From: Megascapheus bottae
Taxonomy: Eukaryota; Chordata; Mammalia; Rodentia; Geomyidae
DNA length: 64,000 nucleotides
Assembly: GCA_024803745.1 (NCBI GenBank)
Contig: JANJXV010000189.1
Location: forward strand, 186,001-250,000
Direction: 5' to 3'
The first letter of the stretch is position 1, and every line of letters begins with the position of its first letter. Shown one piece after another: positions 39,401 to 47,958 of this stretch. The notes below the pieces were generated by a model. The model ran no database searches, was not told where the DNA came from, and worked only from the letters and a program-made list of their open reading frames with translations. The position numbers were made by a program, and so were the translations under genes.

Positions 39401-42400
39401 GAAATCTGTTGAGTTTATCTCATTTCATTGCACTTCATTCATATACCATGTAATCTTCACTTCTAGTCACTATTAAAGAATCCCCAAAATAAAAAAATAA
39501 ATAAATAATTTCAACTCAAGCAATTCTAACAAATTTCCTGGTAAATTACAATTTACTTTCAGTATGTTGACACAAACTTGGATGAAAGTGACATGATACT
39601 AACAGCTTCTTTCCCACTTTTCTCCTTGAATGTGACATAAATCAGGACCAGTGGGCACACCTGTAATCCCAGCTACTCAGGACGCTGAGGTTTCATGACC
39701 GAGGTCAAAGCTAGTCTGAGCAGAAAAATCCAGGAAACTCATCTCCAATTAATCAGCAAAAAGCTAGAGGTGGACCTATACCTTAAATGGAACAGCACTA
39801 GCCCTGAGTGAAAAAGCTAAGGGACAGTGTCCTTAGCATAGTGACTGAGTACAAGCTGCAGTACACCACAAACACACACACACAATAGATGAAGTAGGCT
39901 GCAGAAACATGGAGCTCCTTACGGAAGTGGGAGGTCATGGTCACTGTGGTACCAATTAAATTTTCCTTTCTACTTTCTATGTGTTGGGTACTTTGAGTTC
40001 TAACTCCCTAACATAAATTTGTAAGTTACACAGATAATGTTATCAAACTGCAGTAGCAAATAAGACAGAGAAAAAAATGGAGCCAGGGATATATAGCTCA
40101 GTTGTACAGTTGTTTGCCTAAGACCCTGGGCTTGCTGCCCAGTGTAGTTTAAGATAAAAACAAAAAAGAAATAGCTCTGGCCAGACAAGATAGCATTCAG
40201 GAGTTGGAGGCCAGGTGGGAGGGACTACATAGTGAGGCTACGGATCAGAATTTTTCAAGCCCAGAGTAGACCTGATTTACGGCCAAACAGAAATGATGAC
40301 TTATCTTAGGTGCAGGGTGGGTATTATTTAGGATGGGATTTTTACATACAAGCACTCTCACGTACTAAAAGTTTTCCATAGGAAGCCACGTAAGATACTT
40401 ATGAACAAACATAGTAAAATATAGTAAAAAGAATAAGGCTATGATCTTTACTTTTTATTTATTTAATTTTTTGAACAGTTGTGGACTTGAACTCTGACCC
40501 TGGCCCCTGTCCCTGAGCTCTTCAGCTCAAGGCTACCACCCTACCCCTAGAGCCAGGGTCTAGTGGTTAATTGGAGGTAAGAATCTCATGGACTTTAGTA
40601 CCCGGACCTCAATCCTCAGATCTCAGCTTCCTGAGTAGCTAGGGTTAGAGGCATGAGCCACCATGCCTAGCTTATGAAGGTGTTTCTTCTCTCCCCCCCT
40701 CCTCCACACCATTCCGGACTTTCTCAAGGCTAGAGCTATACTACTTGAGCCACAGCACCATTTCTGACTTTTTTCTATGTATGTGGTTCCCAGGAAGTGA
40801 ACCCAGGTCTTTGTGCATGCTAGGCAAGCACTCTACCACTAGGTCAAATTCCCAGCCCTATGATCTCTTCTTAATCTATGGTCTGAGGCTTATAGTCATT
40901 GCAGACAAGTTCTTCACAAATAAAGGTCCTAACAGTTTAAGGCCCTGAGTCCACAATGCTGCATATACACTGTAATCCCCTGCCTGAGATAAAAGTTTTC
41001 CTGAGTCTCATGTCCTTGTCTATGCTGGGTCCTAGGTCTCATTCACTTCTTGGAGCAGTCATGATGAACAAATATATAGAAACCGATAGATAAATGACCT
41101 CATACTATAGAGCTTACTTTTACCTGATTTCAAACTATTCTCAGCCTGAATGGACATATGTGAACCTTTAGTTGACTTTAACTCAGATGAAACACCATCA
41201 GTCCTTTTAGTGTTAAACTTTTGCTCGTCATATGTTTTTCTCTCATCATAGGATTTTTTCTGCAGGAGAGATTAGAAACAACAGAATATAAGAAAACTAC
41301 CACATTTAAAAAAAATCCTTAAAATCAAGTAAGTGTTCACAAATTATTTAAGGAGCGACTAAACTCGCTTTCAAAAGGTTATCACAAAAAGATAAGCAAT
41401 GCTTAAAAACGTAAAAACTCACCAACTTATTATATTTTAAATGTTAAAAGGACCAAATCAGTGAGACAACACCAGAGCATTTCCTTACCTTGAACACTTT
41501 TGTTTCCTGTGGGAGGGAGCACATGTGCTCATTTCTGGGCTTCACTGACTGAAAACCTCGGTAACAATTAGGTCGACTGTAATCATAGCGGGAGACTGGC
41601 ACTGAGCAAACATTCTGTGCAGGCTCAAGGGTGTAAGGAGAATAGGCGTATGGATGGAGAGTTAGCTCAGAAGATAAATATTGGGGTGGAAATGTTGAAG
41701 TTCCAAAGGCCAAATCTTCAGTATATATTTTCTGTCTACAAGGTATAATTTTAGTTGCAGATTTTATGACATATACAAACATAAATTTTTATAATACACT
41801 AATGTAAAGTTTTATCACATAAGATTATCAGGGTCATTCATTCTTAACACACTCCTATAATCACAGCTACTCAAAAGGCTGAGAGCTGAAGATCACAGTT
41901 CAAAGCCAGTTGGCCAGAAAAGTCCCTGTGAGACTCCCATCTCCAAAAAAAAAAAAAAAAAAAACCCTCAAAAACTGAAAGTGGTGCTGTGGCTTATATG
42001 GTAGAGCAATAGCTTTGAGCACAAAGAGGCACAGGGACAGTGCCCAGGTCCTAAGTTCAAGCCCCACAACTGACACACACACAAAAAAATTAAGATTCAA
42101 CATACACCTCTTTGTACTTAAAAGGTAATAAAATTAAAGCAAAAATGATACCTCTCTTTCTCTCTCTGTTAAGAAAGATGCCATCCTTTTCCTTTTTTAA
42201 AAAGCTACAGTCAATAAGCAATGTACCAGAAGAACTCAAGTACTTGAGTATGCCTCTCTTTGTAACTCTGGCCTAAATGGTCAAAGACTATCATTCCCTT
42301 TGCAGCAGCTGCACACAGCTTGCACAGCCTCTCTCCAGGGAAATCAGGCTCCTACTGCTATGTCTCCAGCTCTTCTCTGTTGCAAGTCCTCCACAACATC

Positions 42401-45400
42401 CTACAGTTCACAGTGAGGGATAGTACAAAGGGGCATTTTATGGCATGGAGATTAGCACAGACAAGATGGCCACCATCTTTTATTCATTTACTTTTTTCCC
42501 CCCAGTCCTAGGGCTTGAGCTCCGGGCCTGAGCACTGTCCTTGAGCTTTTTCCTCAAGGCTAATGCTCTGCCAGCATTTTTTTGGGGGGTGGGGGGGTGT
42601 TGGTAACAGGGTTTTGAACTCTGGGCCTGGATGTTGTTCCTGAGCTCTTCAGCTCAAGGTTACCATCCTAATCCCTGAGCCACAGCACCAGTTCCAATTT
42701 TCTGGTGGTTAATTGAAAATGAAGAGTCTCACAGACTTCAGTGCCCAGGCTGGCTTTGAAGCAAGATCCTCAGATCTCAGTCTCCTGAGTAGCTAGGGTT
42801 AGAGGTGTGAGACATCAACCAGACTCACTTCCAGCTTTACTATGTATGTGGTACAGAGGAATCGAACCTGGGTCTTCATGCATGCTAGGTAAGCACTCTG
42901 TGACTAGGCCAAACTCCTGGCCCTTATTTACTAGTTTTTAAATTGTTATTATAATGATGTACAGAGGGGTTACAGTTACATAAGTCAGATTAAAAATACA
43001 TTTCTTCAGTTGGGCGTGTTGCTTCGTGGTAGAGTGCTTGCCTAGCACGCATGAAGCCCTTGGTTTGATTCTTCAATTAGGACATAAACTGAAAAGGCCA
43101 CAAATGGCACTGTAGATCAAGTGGTAAAGGGCTAGTTTTGAGCAAAAGAAGCTCAGGGACAGTGCCCAGGCCCTGAGTTCAAGCCCCAAGACTGGCAAAA
43201 AAAAAAAAAAAAAAAAGAAGAGGCAGGGACCAGTGGTGGTATTAAAAGAATGCTATCATCTAGGGAACTTGCAAGAGTCAGGTAATCTTGGGTGGGGTCT
43301 TGGCTCAATCACAATTTAGTTTCCCACATTATATAAATCCTATGGGTTTCAATTGTGTGCAGTCAATGTACTTCCTTTCAATGTAAAGTAACAATGCAGG
43401 AACTGGCATAACTTCTTTGAAAATTTCCCAATGCCATGAGCTCACAGGGACACAAGTCCCATTTAGGTATGGTATGAGTAGTGTTTTCTGGCTTCTCAGC
43501 ACTTCTTGCAAGTTTGTGTTTTCTCTTCCTACATTTCATGACTTGCTTAGTTCCACTGGCCTGTACCATTCATCTGCCATCCTCTAAGGCTCAATGCTCT
43601 GCTCCTGATAGTCCCTTTGTATACTCTTTATCTGAACTATCAAGACTCATGAGTAAATCTTCTCACTGTTCTATTTGGGATTTCAAGTATATGCATGCAA
43701 TCTCCCACTTCGGTGAGCTTCAACCCTCTATCTCCAATTTATAGGCCTTTACTACAAAATACTTCCATTTTTTTTTCAACTTAATGTTTGGTCTCAGACC
43801 AGTAAGCTTCTATTCTTAAATTCAAATGGGGACAAAACACATATGAACATCTTTCTTTCAGCAGGTCTCTTTTATTTTCCTATTCCTAGTTCCTGGAACC
43901 TAGCCAAACCTTTAATCCATTCTTTCCTCAAAACTGCACCAGAATGCAACCATTATCATAATCCCATTTTAAAATTCCATTAAATGTTTTCTACTTCCTA
44001 TCTAGCAAAACTAATGTTTTGGACTATACTGCATCGATTTTCCAATCTATGCTAGCCCATATGCTAGTTCACCAAATATTTTCCTGCTACCTACCCAGCA
44101 AATCAAAGTTTTAGCTGTACTACACAGGCATCCCATCTATAATAAGCCATGTGCTAATTCTTCTATTTAGTTGTAACTTATATTTATCAATTGGTGCATT
44201 GTTTTTTAATTATCACAGGTGATATAAGATGCTGAAAAACCCTCTTAGCAGCAGTAGTAGTTTTGGAGAATACTTAAGCCAAAAAAAAAAAAAAAACAAA
44301 AACCCTAAAATACTAATTCTGTTTCTTGGGAAGCAATGCAGTCTCTTGACCTAAAATAACAGACTAAGGCAAAAGAGAGGCAGAGCCACACTTTTCAGCA
44401 TGAAGTACAAGGTAAGTTGTGCTACTGGCTTTGACTTTTTTTGGGCTGGGTAGCAGTTTCTTATTTGCAGAACTTTTAATGTGGTAGCTTTGGCTAATCA
44501 GCACTAAATCCTAGAAAATAAGCCAATTAAATCTCTAATATAAGACAACACATTTAGAAAAATACATACTCAGTCACAGGTGGTTCCTGAACAAATGGGT
44601 AGTATGTGGCTGCACAGCCAGGAAAGACACAGGCTTCTGAGGACTCTGACCATGTTGCATTGAGCCCAGCAAACTTGGGGACAAATGGTTTCACATCTGC
44701 TGATAGTTTGATGCTGTCCTGAAAGGGGGGAGGCGGGGAAGGAGATGGGGTGTGATTGGACTACATACACTTGTTGCATTTCTGAATGTCTGACTCTCGG
44801 TGGTCTTTTGGTGGTCGTCCTGAGACTTGGGCATTACACACTTGAGATAAGCACTTTAAAACTAAAAGGTGCTCCATTCTAACAGCCCCAATGCTATTTT
44901 AAAACTTCCCCAAAGTGAAATTATTACTTTGTTCTTCACTAATTTCACTCTCCCAACATTTCAGTACCAAAAAAACCCAAAAAAAGCCGTCATTTGAATT
45001 TTAAAGTGGAAAGAAAAATAGAATGTTAAATTAAGGGCAATAAAGTAAAATAGAAGTATCCTGTATTATTACATAAGGAGCACAGCTGACTTTTCGGTGG
45101 GATATGCACGCACTTCATCAGCTTTAATTAGGCTTAACTGAGGACCGCAGACCTGCGTAGTTATACACACTCGCAGGGACCATTTAACACATAACTCTCA
45201 AATAACACTGAAAAAGTTCACTCCCAATGCCACGAAATCTTTGCTACATACGTTACCCTATCGCCACGAGCCCTTGGGAATTTGGGTGATCTGTTCTGAT
45301 TTTCGGTAAGAATTTTAGAATCACGGTTTTCAGTCCACAGCGAGTTCACGTGATGGCCAGGGCTCCATCTAGCGGTCCACACAAGACCCGGCTTAAGAAA

Positions 45401-45690
45401 ATCCCCGGTCCTTTAAAATGTAATTCCTTGGGGCCCGCAAGTGGCCAGTCCTGACTGCGGGGGTCCTCGGCAGAACTCCCAGGGAGAGTCCAGGCAGGAC
45501 CGGGCTACAGCTCCGGTGCAGGCCGGGCGGTTCGGGGCTGCCCCTCCGCCGCAGCCGCAAGCCCCACGGCCTGAGACCCCGGGACGAGGCATGGCCGTGG
45601 GCTGAGGCCTCCGAGAGCTCATCCGAAGGGCCTCATAGTCCCAACGGCTCTTACCTCGCCTTCGGACTCCCGTGGCCCCTCCGACGCCAT
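18442..45690 (-). CDS. SECISBP2: SECIS-binding protein 2 (SBP2), complete, 17 coding exons
   Basis: SBP2 binds SECIS elements in selenoprotein mRNAs and recruits the Sec-specific elongation factor so that UGA is read as selenocysteine. Exons in order: 45690-45655, 44718-44570, 41735-41489, 41259-41124, 38656-38427, 37668-37578, 35221-35019, 32927-32805, 30956-30867, 28866-28734, 26550-26384, 24662-24524, 23411-23255, 22665-22445, 19920-19766, 19387-19198, 18545-18442. The sum is 2571 bases: 856 aa plus stop, close to the human length of 854. It starts MASEGPRESEGE and ends MMNLNL. A lysine-rich nuclear-signal-like block (RKNKKKKEKSKS, about residues 380-390) is in exon 8. The SECIS-incorporation domain core (PLMKKGKQREVPKAKKPT) is in exon 11. 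The L7Ae-type RNA-binding domain spans exons 14-15 (about 635-759: KCIIISPNCEKIQSK, DYACEQNIPFVFAL, LGRSLNKAVPVSVVG). Splice sites are canonical except a weak exon-8 donor. It lies in tandem with CKS2. Confidence 0.97.
20915..21118 (+). repeat. B1-ID type SINE, 5' truncated
   Basis: Begins inside the B1 half ('gttcaaagccagcccaggc') and contains 'gtggctcaagtgatagagc' and 'gagttcaagccccat' with an A-rich tail. In SECISBP2 intron 14. Confidence 0.85.
21215..21435 (+). repeat. lineage-specific non-LTR repeat (family Y) 3' end
   Basis: Shares 'aacttatgggtggaga', 'tttactctttacctgac' and a 'catcagctttataa' type end with copies near 53745, 58285 and 63140. It ends in an A-rich tail. The family is not named. 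Confidence 0.6.
21447..21563 (+). repeat. B1/Alu-like monomeric SINE
   Basis: 'ataatcccagcagctgggag' followed by 'gcagaggcaggagga' is a classic 7SL-derived left monomer without the ID half. Confidence 0.75.
22066..22152 (+). repeat. ID-type SINE fragment
   Basis: A tRNA-like body with 'atgtggctcatgtggtacag' and a 'gttcaccccccagtac' B-box region, about 290 bases downstream of SECISBP2 exon 14 in the sense of transcription. Confidence 0.6.
23858..24082 (+). repeat. B1-ID type SINE
   Basis: 'cctataatcctctctactc' starts the B1 half; 'atctccagttaaccacc' and a degraded ID half follow. It is the first of two copies arranged head to tail. Confidence 0.8.
24086..24300 (+). repeat. B1-ID type SINE
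   Basis: The second head-to-tail copy: 'cctgtaatcttagctactc' and 'tctccaattaactaacc', ending 'cctaggccctgag'. Confidence 0.8.
25171..25411 (+). repeat. B1-ID type SINE, near full length
   Basis: All parts are present: 'cctgtaatcctagctactc', 'tatctccaatgaatcac', 'gtggctcaagtggtaaaac' and 'gagttcaagccccac', then an A-rich tail. It is flanked upstream by a (CCCA)n tract at 25130-25160. Confidence 0.9.
26183..26275 (-). repeat. B1-like SINE fragment
   Basis: 'gagacaggtctcactacgta' is the inverted 3' part of a B1 monomer. Confidence 0.7.
27190..27285 (-). repeat. B1-like SINE fragment
   Basis: 'ggtcttgctacgtagccca' and 'actgcctcagtcttccaagt' mark an inverted B1 monomer. Confidence 0.75.
28216..28545 (+). 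repeat. ID-derived SINE cluster
   Basis: A dimeric ID element ('gtgtggcctagtggtatgg', 'ggcactgtggctcaagtgg', 'gagttcaagccccagg') is followed by a (CAA)n run and a second ID body from about 28423. Confidence 0.8.
29855..30152 (+). repeat. lineage-specific non-LTR repeat (family X)
   Basis: The direct-orientation partner of 1540-1812. It contains the tandem 'ggaattggaattggaat', a G-rich block, 'aatgtgtgagaagtaatgc' and a 3' 'ctatacattaccctgac' end running into 'gataaaaaataaaataaa'. A shorter copy of the same 3' end is at 37765-37860. Confidence 0.65.
30290..30555 (-). repeat. B1-ID type SINE, near full length
   Basis: The inverted copy ends in a long T run (poly(A) of the element's opposite strand, 30533-30554). 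It contains 'gggcttgaactctggccct' and 'gctaggattacaggtgtgag'. Confidence 0.85.
31218..31424 (-). repeat. ID-dimer SINE
   Basis: 'cttgaactcagggcctgagc', 'cacttgagccacagcacc' and 'gcatgctaggcaagcactc' are the inverted ID units. Confidence 0.85.
31435..31740 (+). repeat. ID fragment, B1-ID SINE and CA repeat
   Basis: A short ID body (31435-31500) is followed by a B1-ID copy ('caaacctagctattcagga', 'agaagtggagctgtggctc') and a CA/CACG dinucleotide tract at about 31695-31735. Confidence 0.7.
31820..32045 (+). repeat. B1-ID type SINE, diverged
   Basis: 'catataatcctagctcctc' in the left half and 'gtgagactcttatctttaa' in the middle; the ID half is eroded. Confidence 0.65.
33455..33645 (+). repeat. 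ID-dimer SINE
   Basis: 'gctggaaatgtggcttagtg' begins the first ID unit. The second unit ends near 'gaggtcaagccacag' with an A-rich tail. Confidence 0.8.
33656..33890 (+). repeat. B1-ID type SINE with purine-rich tail
   Basis: Contains 'gatcacagttcaaagccagc' and 'ctatggctcaaatggtagag'. Its A-rich tail appears to have seeded the adjacent purine microsatellite. Confidence 0.85.
33886..33987. repeat. (GGAA)n / (GGGA)n microsatellite
   Basis: About 100 bases of pure purine, starting as GGAA units and changing to GGGA units. Located in SECISBP2 intron 7 directly after a SINE tail. Confidence 0.95.
34058..34285 (+). repeat. B1-ID type SINE
   Basis: 'aaacctgtaatcctaatcag' and 'gagttcaagccccagtat' mark the ends. 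Placed in SECISBP2 intron 7. Confidence 0.8.
34596..34655 (-). repeat. ID-type SINE fragment
   Basis: 'ctctaccactaggccaaact' is the inverted start of an ID unit. Confidence 0.6.
36150..36400 (+). repeat. B1-ID type SINE
   Basis: 'caggcactggtggctcacac', 'catctccaattaaccacc' and 'gagttcaagccccacaac' followed by an A-rich tail. Confidence 0.9.
36692..36934 (+). repeat. B1-ID type SINE, near full length
   Basis: Complete chimera from 'cagatgcttgtggctcac' to a pure A tail at 36915-36933. One of the youngest-looking copies in the window. Confidence 0.9.
37010..37204 (-). repeat. ID-dimer SINE
   Basis: 'cttgggctcagggcttgagc', 'cttgagcctcagcaccactt' and 'gctaggcaagcactctacc' are the inverted units. 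It lies about 120 bases from a direct copy (37326-37522), so the pair could form an intronic hairpin. Confidence 0.85.
37326..37522 (+). repeat. ID-dimer SINE
   Basis: 'cctaggagtttggcctaggg' starts it; 'caggcccaggactggcc' plus an A run ends it. Ends about 55 bases from SECISBP2 exon 6. Confidence 0.85.
37765..37860 (+). repeat. family X 3' end fragment
   Basis: Repeats the 3' end of the 29855-30152 element ('aatgtgtgagaagtaatgca' and 'ctatacattaccctgatgat'). Confidence 0.7.
39640..39885 (+). repeat. B1-ID type SINE with CA tail
   Basis: 'cctgtaatcccagctactca', 'catctccaattaatcagc', then an eroded ID half and a short (CA)n. Confidence 0.75.
40085..40160 (+). repeat. ID-type SINE fragment
   Basis: 'atatatagctcagttgtaca' followed by a 'gggcttgctgcccagtg' B-box region. 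Confidence 0.55.
40462..40860 (-). repeat. two inverted SINEs in tandem
   Basis: A B1-ID copy (40462-40675: 'cttcagctcaaggctaccac', 'gctagggttagaggcatgag') is followed by an ID dimer (40705-40860: 'cacttgagc'-like ID box, 'gcatgctaggcaagcactc'). Confidence 0.8.
41850..42090 (+). repeat. B1-ID type SINE
   Basis: 'cctataatcacagctactc', 'aagtggtgctgtggcttata' and 'aagttcaagccccacaactg'. A long internal A run interrupts the linker. Confidence 0.85.
42500..42925 (-). repeat. nested SINEs: ID dimer split by a B1-ID insertion
   Basis: The inverted ID dimer begins at 42500 ('cttgagctccgggcctgagc') and breaks off near 42576. An inverted B1-ID SINE occupies about 42577-42827. The ID dimer then resumes ('cttccagctttactatgta') and ends near 42925. 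Confidence 0.8.
43010..43218 (+). repeat. ID-dimer SINE
   Basis: 'gcttcgtggtagagtgcttg', 'cctagcacgcatgaagccc' and 'gagttcaagccccaagac' plus an A tail. Confidence 0.9.
44778..44840 (+). repeat. LTR U5-like fragment
   Basis: A short stretch ('ctctcggtggtcttttggtg', then 'gagacttgggcattacaca') resembles the U5 ends of the LTRs near 52327 and 54241 read on the minus strand. Too short to call a full LTR. It lies in SECISBP2 intron 1, about 60 bases upstream of exon 2. Confidence 0.45.
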
Positions 45691-45900
45691 GGCAGCCGGG
45701 TCGGAGGAGCCCGAGCCGGGGAAACCAGCGGCGGGCCAGACTCACAACTCGGTGTTTCCGCCTTCCGAGGAGGCGCCAGGAAGTGCGTCACTGAGACGCG
45801 ACTTGCCTCTCACTTCCTCACGGAAGTACGTAAGGTCCCGACGACCAACACGTGGTGAACAACCTGGCGCTGGTGGGAGGGCAGCCACAGAATGCGGTCT
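45691..45900 (-). promoter_or_regulatory. SECISBP2 promoter, TATA-less with facing ETS sites
   Basis: GC-rich, CpG-containing DNA just upstream of the start codon, with no TATA box. Two opposed ETS-type motifs sit 4 bases apart (cacttcct at 45811-45818, cggaagta at 45821-45828), with another aggaagtg at 45778-45785. Such sites are typical of GABP/ELK-driven housekeeping promoters. The transcription start is not determinable here. Confidence 0.65.
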
Positions 45901-45993
45901 CTGAGCTGCCAGTCTAGAAAGCGTTGCCAGGGCAATCACTGGCATCTTGAAGCTGTGGTTTGCTGTACCCCAGGCCTCATAACGCTGGTGTTT

Positions 45994-46205
45994 AGGACTG
46001 GGAAGGTAGCTCAGTGGTAGAGTGCTGGCCTAGCATGCATGATGAAGCCCTGGACTTGGTTCTTCTGAACCACTTCACACAGAAAAAGCTAGAAGTGGAG
46101 CTGTGGCTCCGGGGGTAGAGTGCTGGCCTTGAGCACAGAGAGGCTGAGGGACAGTGCTCAGGTCCTGAGTTCAAGCCCCAGGACTGCCCCCCCCCCAAAA
46201 AAAAA
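45994..46205 (+). repeat. ID-dimer SINE
   Basis: 'gggaaggtagctcagtggta', 'ggagctgtggctccgggggt' and 'gagttcaagccccaggact' followed by C and A runs. Confidence 0.9.
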
Positions 46206-46344
46206 GCTGGAATTTAGATGAGAACCAGTAACAGTCAACTGAGCTTTTGTCAGGAGAGGCCCCGAGATGACCTCCCACATCCATACACTGCACATCTATG
46301 GTTCCAAACGTCTCAGTGAGCATATGCATACCCTGCAAAAGCCC

Positions 46345-46625
46345 TGTATGAGGCTCAAACCTGTAATCCTAGCTGGGATCAAGGTTCAAAGCCAGTCTGG
46401 GCAGGAGTCTGTGGGACTCTTAACCACCCAAATGCCTGAACGAGAGCAGCAGCTCAATTGATGGAGCACTAACCTTGAATAGAAAAAGCTCAGGGACAAC
46501 GCCCAGGCCCTGAGTTCAAACTATTAACCATCAAAAAACTGAAGGTGAGCTGTGGCCCAAATGGTAGAGCACTAGCCTTGAGCTGAAAAGGCTTGGGGAC
46601 ATCACTCAGGCCCCAACTTTCAACT
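46345..46625 (+). repeat. B1-ID SINE plus ID fragment
   Basis: 'aaacctgtaatcctagctgg' begins the first copy. From about 46520 a second ID-type body ('ctgtggcccaaatggtagag') follows. Confidence 0.75.
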
Positions 46626-46629
46626 ATTA

Positions 46630-47690
46630 ACTATCAATTGGTATCTTAAGCTTCCAAAACTTGCCACATATCGGAAGTTTAACAGAAAAAGGAACTTCAG
46701 AATTGCTGTCAAGGTGTTGCTAAGCAGGTAAACGTGAAGTACTACTTTTCCTAAATACAAAAAAACCCACTGAGTGGATTTCAAAAAATGGGGGGGGGGA
46801 GCTTTTCAATTATGCAGGGGAAGTTATGAACAATACAGGGTTGCTGCAGATACCCCAGTGTCAAACACATCAAGACCGGCCGAAACAAAAAACAGGTTGC
46901 TTACAATAACAATGAAAATTTGTTTTCCTTGAATAGACTTGAAAACTAGGTTTTCACTACAATAAATTCACAGCTCGTTTTCGTCCAGGTTTGACATGTG
47001 GTTTACTATTACTAGTAAAAATCAGCTTCACACTGACAAAAATGGAGACTGAAAGACAGCTGAAAACTTTTCCCATAATTGCATTTTTTATTAAACACCA
47101 AGCACTACACCAAAATGTGCCATTCACTTGAAGACCTCTTTACGACTAACACCGACTGCGCTATTCACAATTTCTCTCCACACAACCATACAGGAACATG
47201 GAGACAAAGGGGCAGTTAAAACTCTGCCCTCATTACCTTTTCTAAACAGCATATACTGGCCATTTGCTGACCACTAAATGTGTGCAAAACACATTAAGGC
47301 ATGAAGTGCATAGCGCTAGTGACTTTTGAAAATGTTTATTTCCACTTGGCAAACAGAAAAAAAAAATGGACTACTTTCCCTGGTTAGTGGTAGTTTGCAG
47401 ATAAATGGAATACTATTAAGTTAGGCACTTCTAGCCACTTGAAGATTATGCAGTTATGTGGGAGTTTTAACAGGAGAGCCCTAAAATCTACATTGGCTCC
47501 AGGTTAAATGTACCTGTGCCACTTATGATTTCCTTCTAAGTGAATTAAAGGCACCCTCACATTTCAACTATTATAAACACACTTAGCATTTCTTCCAAAA
47601 AATAAGTTTATTTTCTCAAGGCTAAGTTACAAAATTGAAAATTAACAGCCAACAATTAACTGTAAGAAAATATACGTCGGTAACATTGGT
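46630..47690. other. spacer between SECISBP2 and CKS2
   Basis: AT-rich DNA of about 1 kb with no exon or RNA gene that I can recognise. Its right end borders the CKS2 3' UTR. Confidence 0.4.
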
Positions 47691-47707
47691 AAATGCAACA
47701 TACAAAC

Positions 47708-47713
47708 TTTATT
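47708..47713 (-). terminator. CKS2 polyadenylation signal
   Basis: AATAAA on the minus strand, about 245 bases past the CKS2 stop, fitting the short 3' UTR usual for this gene. Confidence 0.7.
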
Positions 47714-47958
47714 TAACAAAAATAACATGTAAAGTCAAACAGGCACTTATATTAAGAGAAAAAAAACTAGAAGAAATTTTAAACACCTTACAATAACCTA
47801 CTTGCAGTTGCATTTAACTGAGCTCTGTTGCTGTGAAGAATACAGCTCATGCACAGGTATTGATGAACTGTACAACTTTTTTCAAGTATTCATTGAATAC
47901 TACCCTTATATACACATATACATTTCCACAAGAGTTAACTGATGATCCCAGATAGACT

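Noticed and set aside
43010..43218. tRNA-gene-like sequences in the ID elements here and elsewhere
   Set aside because: A- and B-box-like motifs are present, but the bodies do not fold as a full cloverleaf by eye and occur in dozens of dispersed A-tailed copies, so they are SINEs.
45689..45904. Plus-strand frame starting opposite the SECISBP2 start codon
   Set aside because: It lies in the CpG-rich promoter, mirrors exon 1 and has no domain; best seen as a shadow frame.
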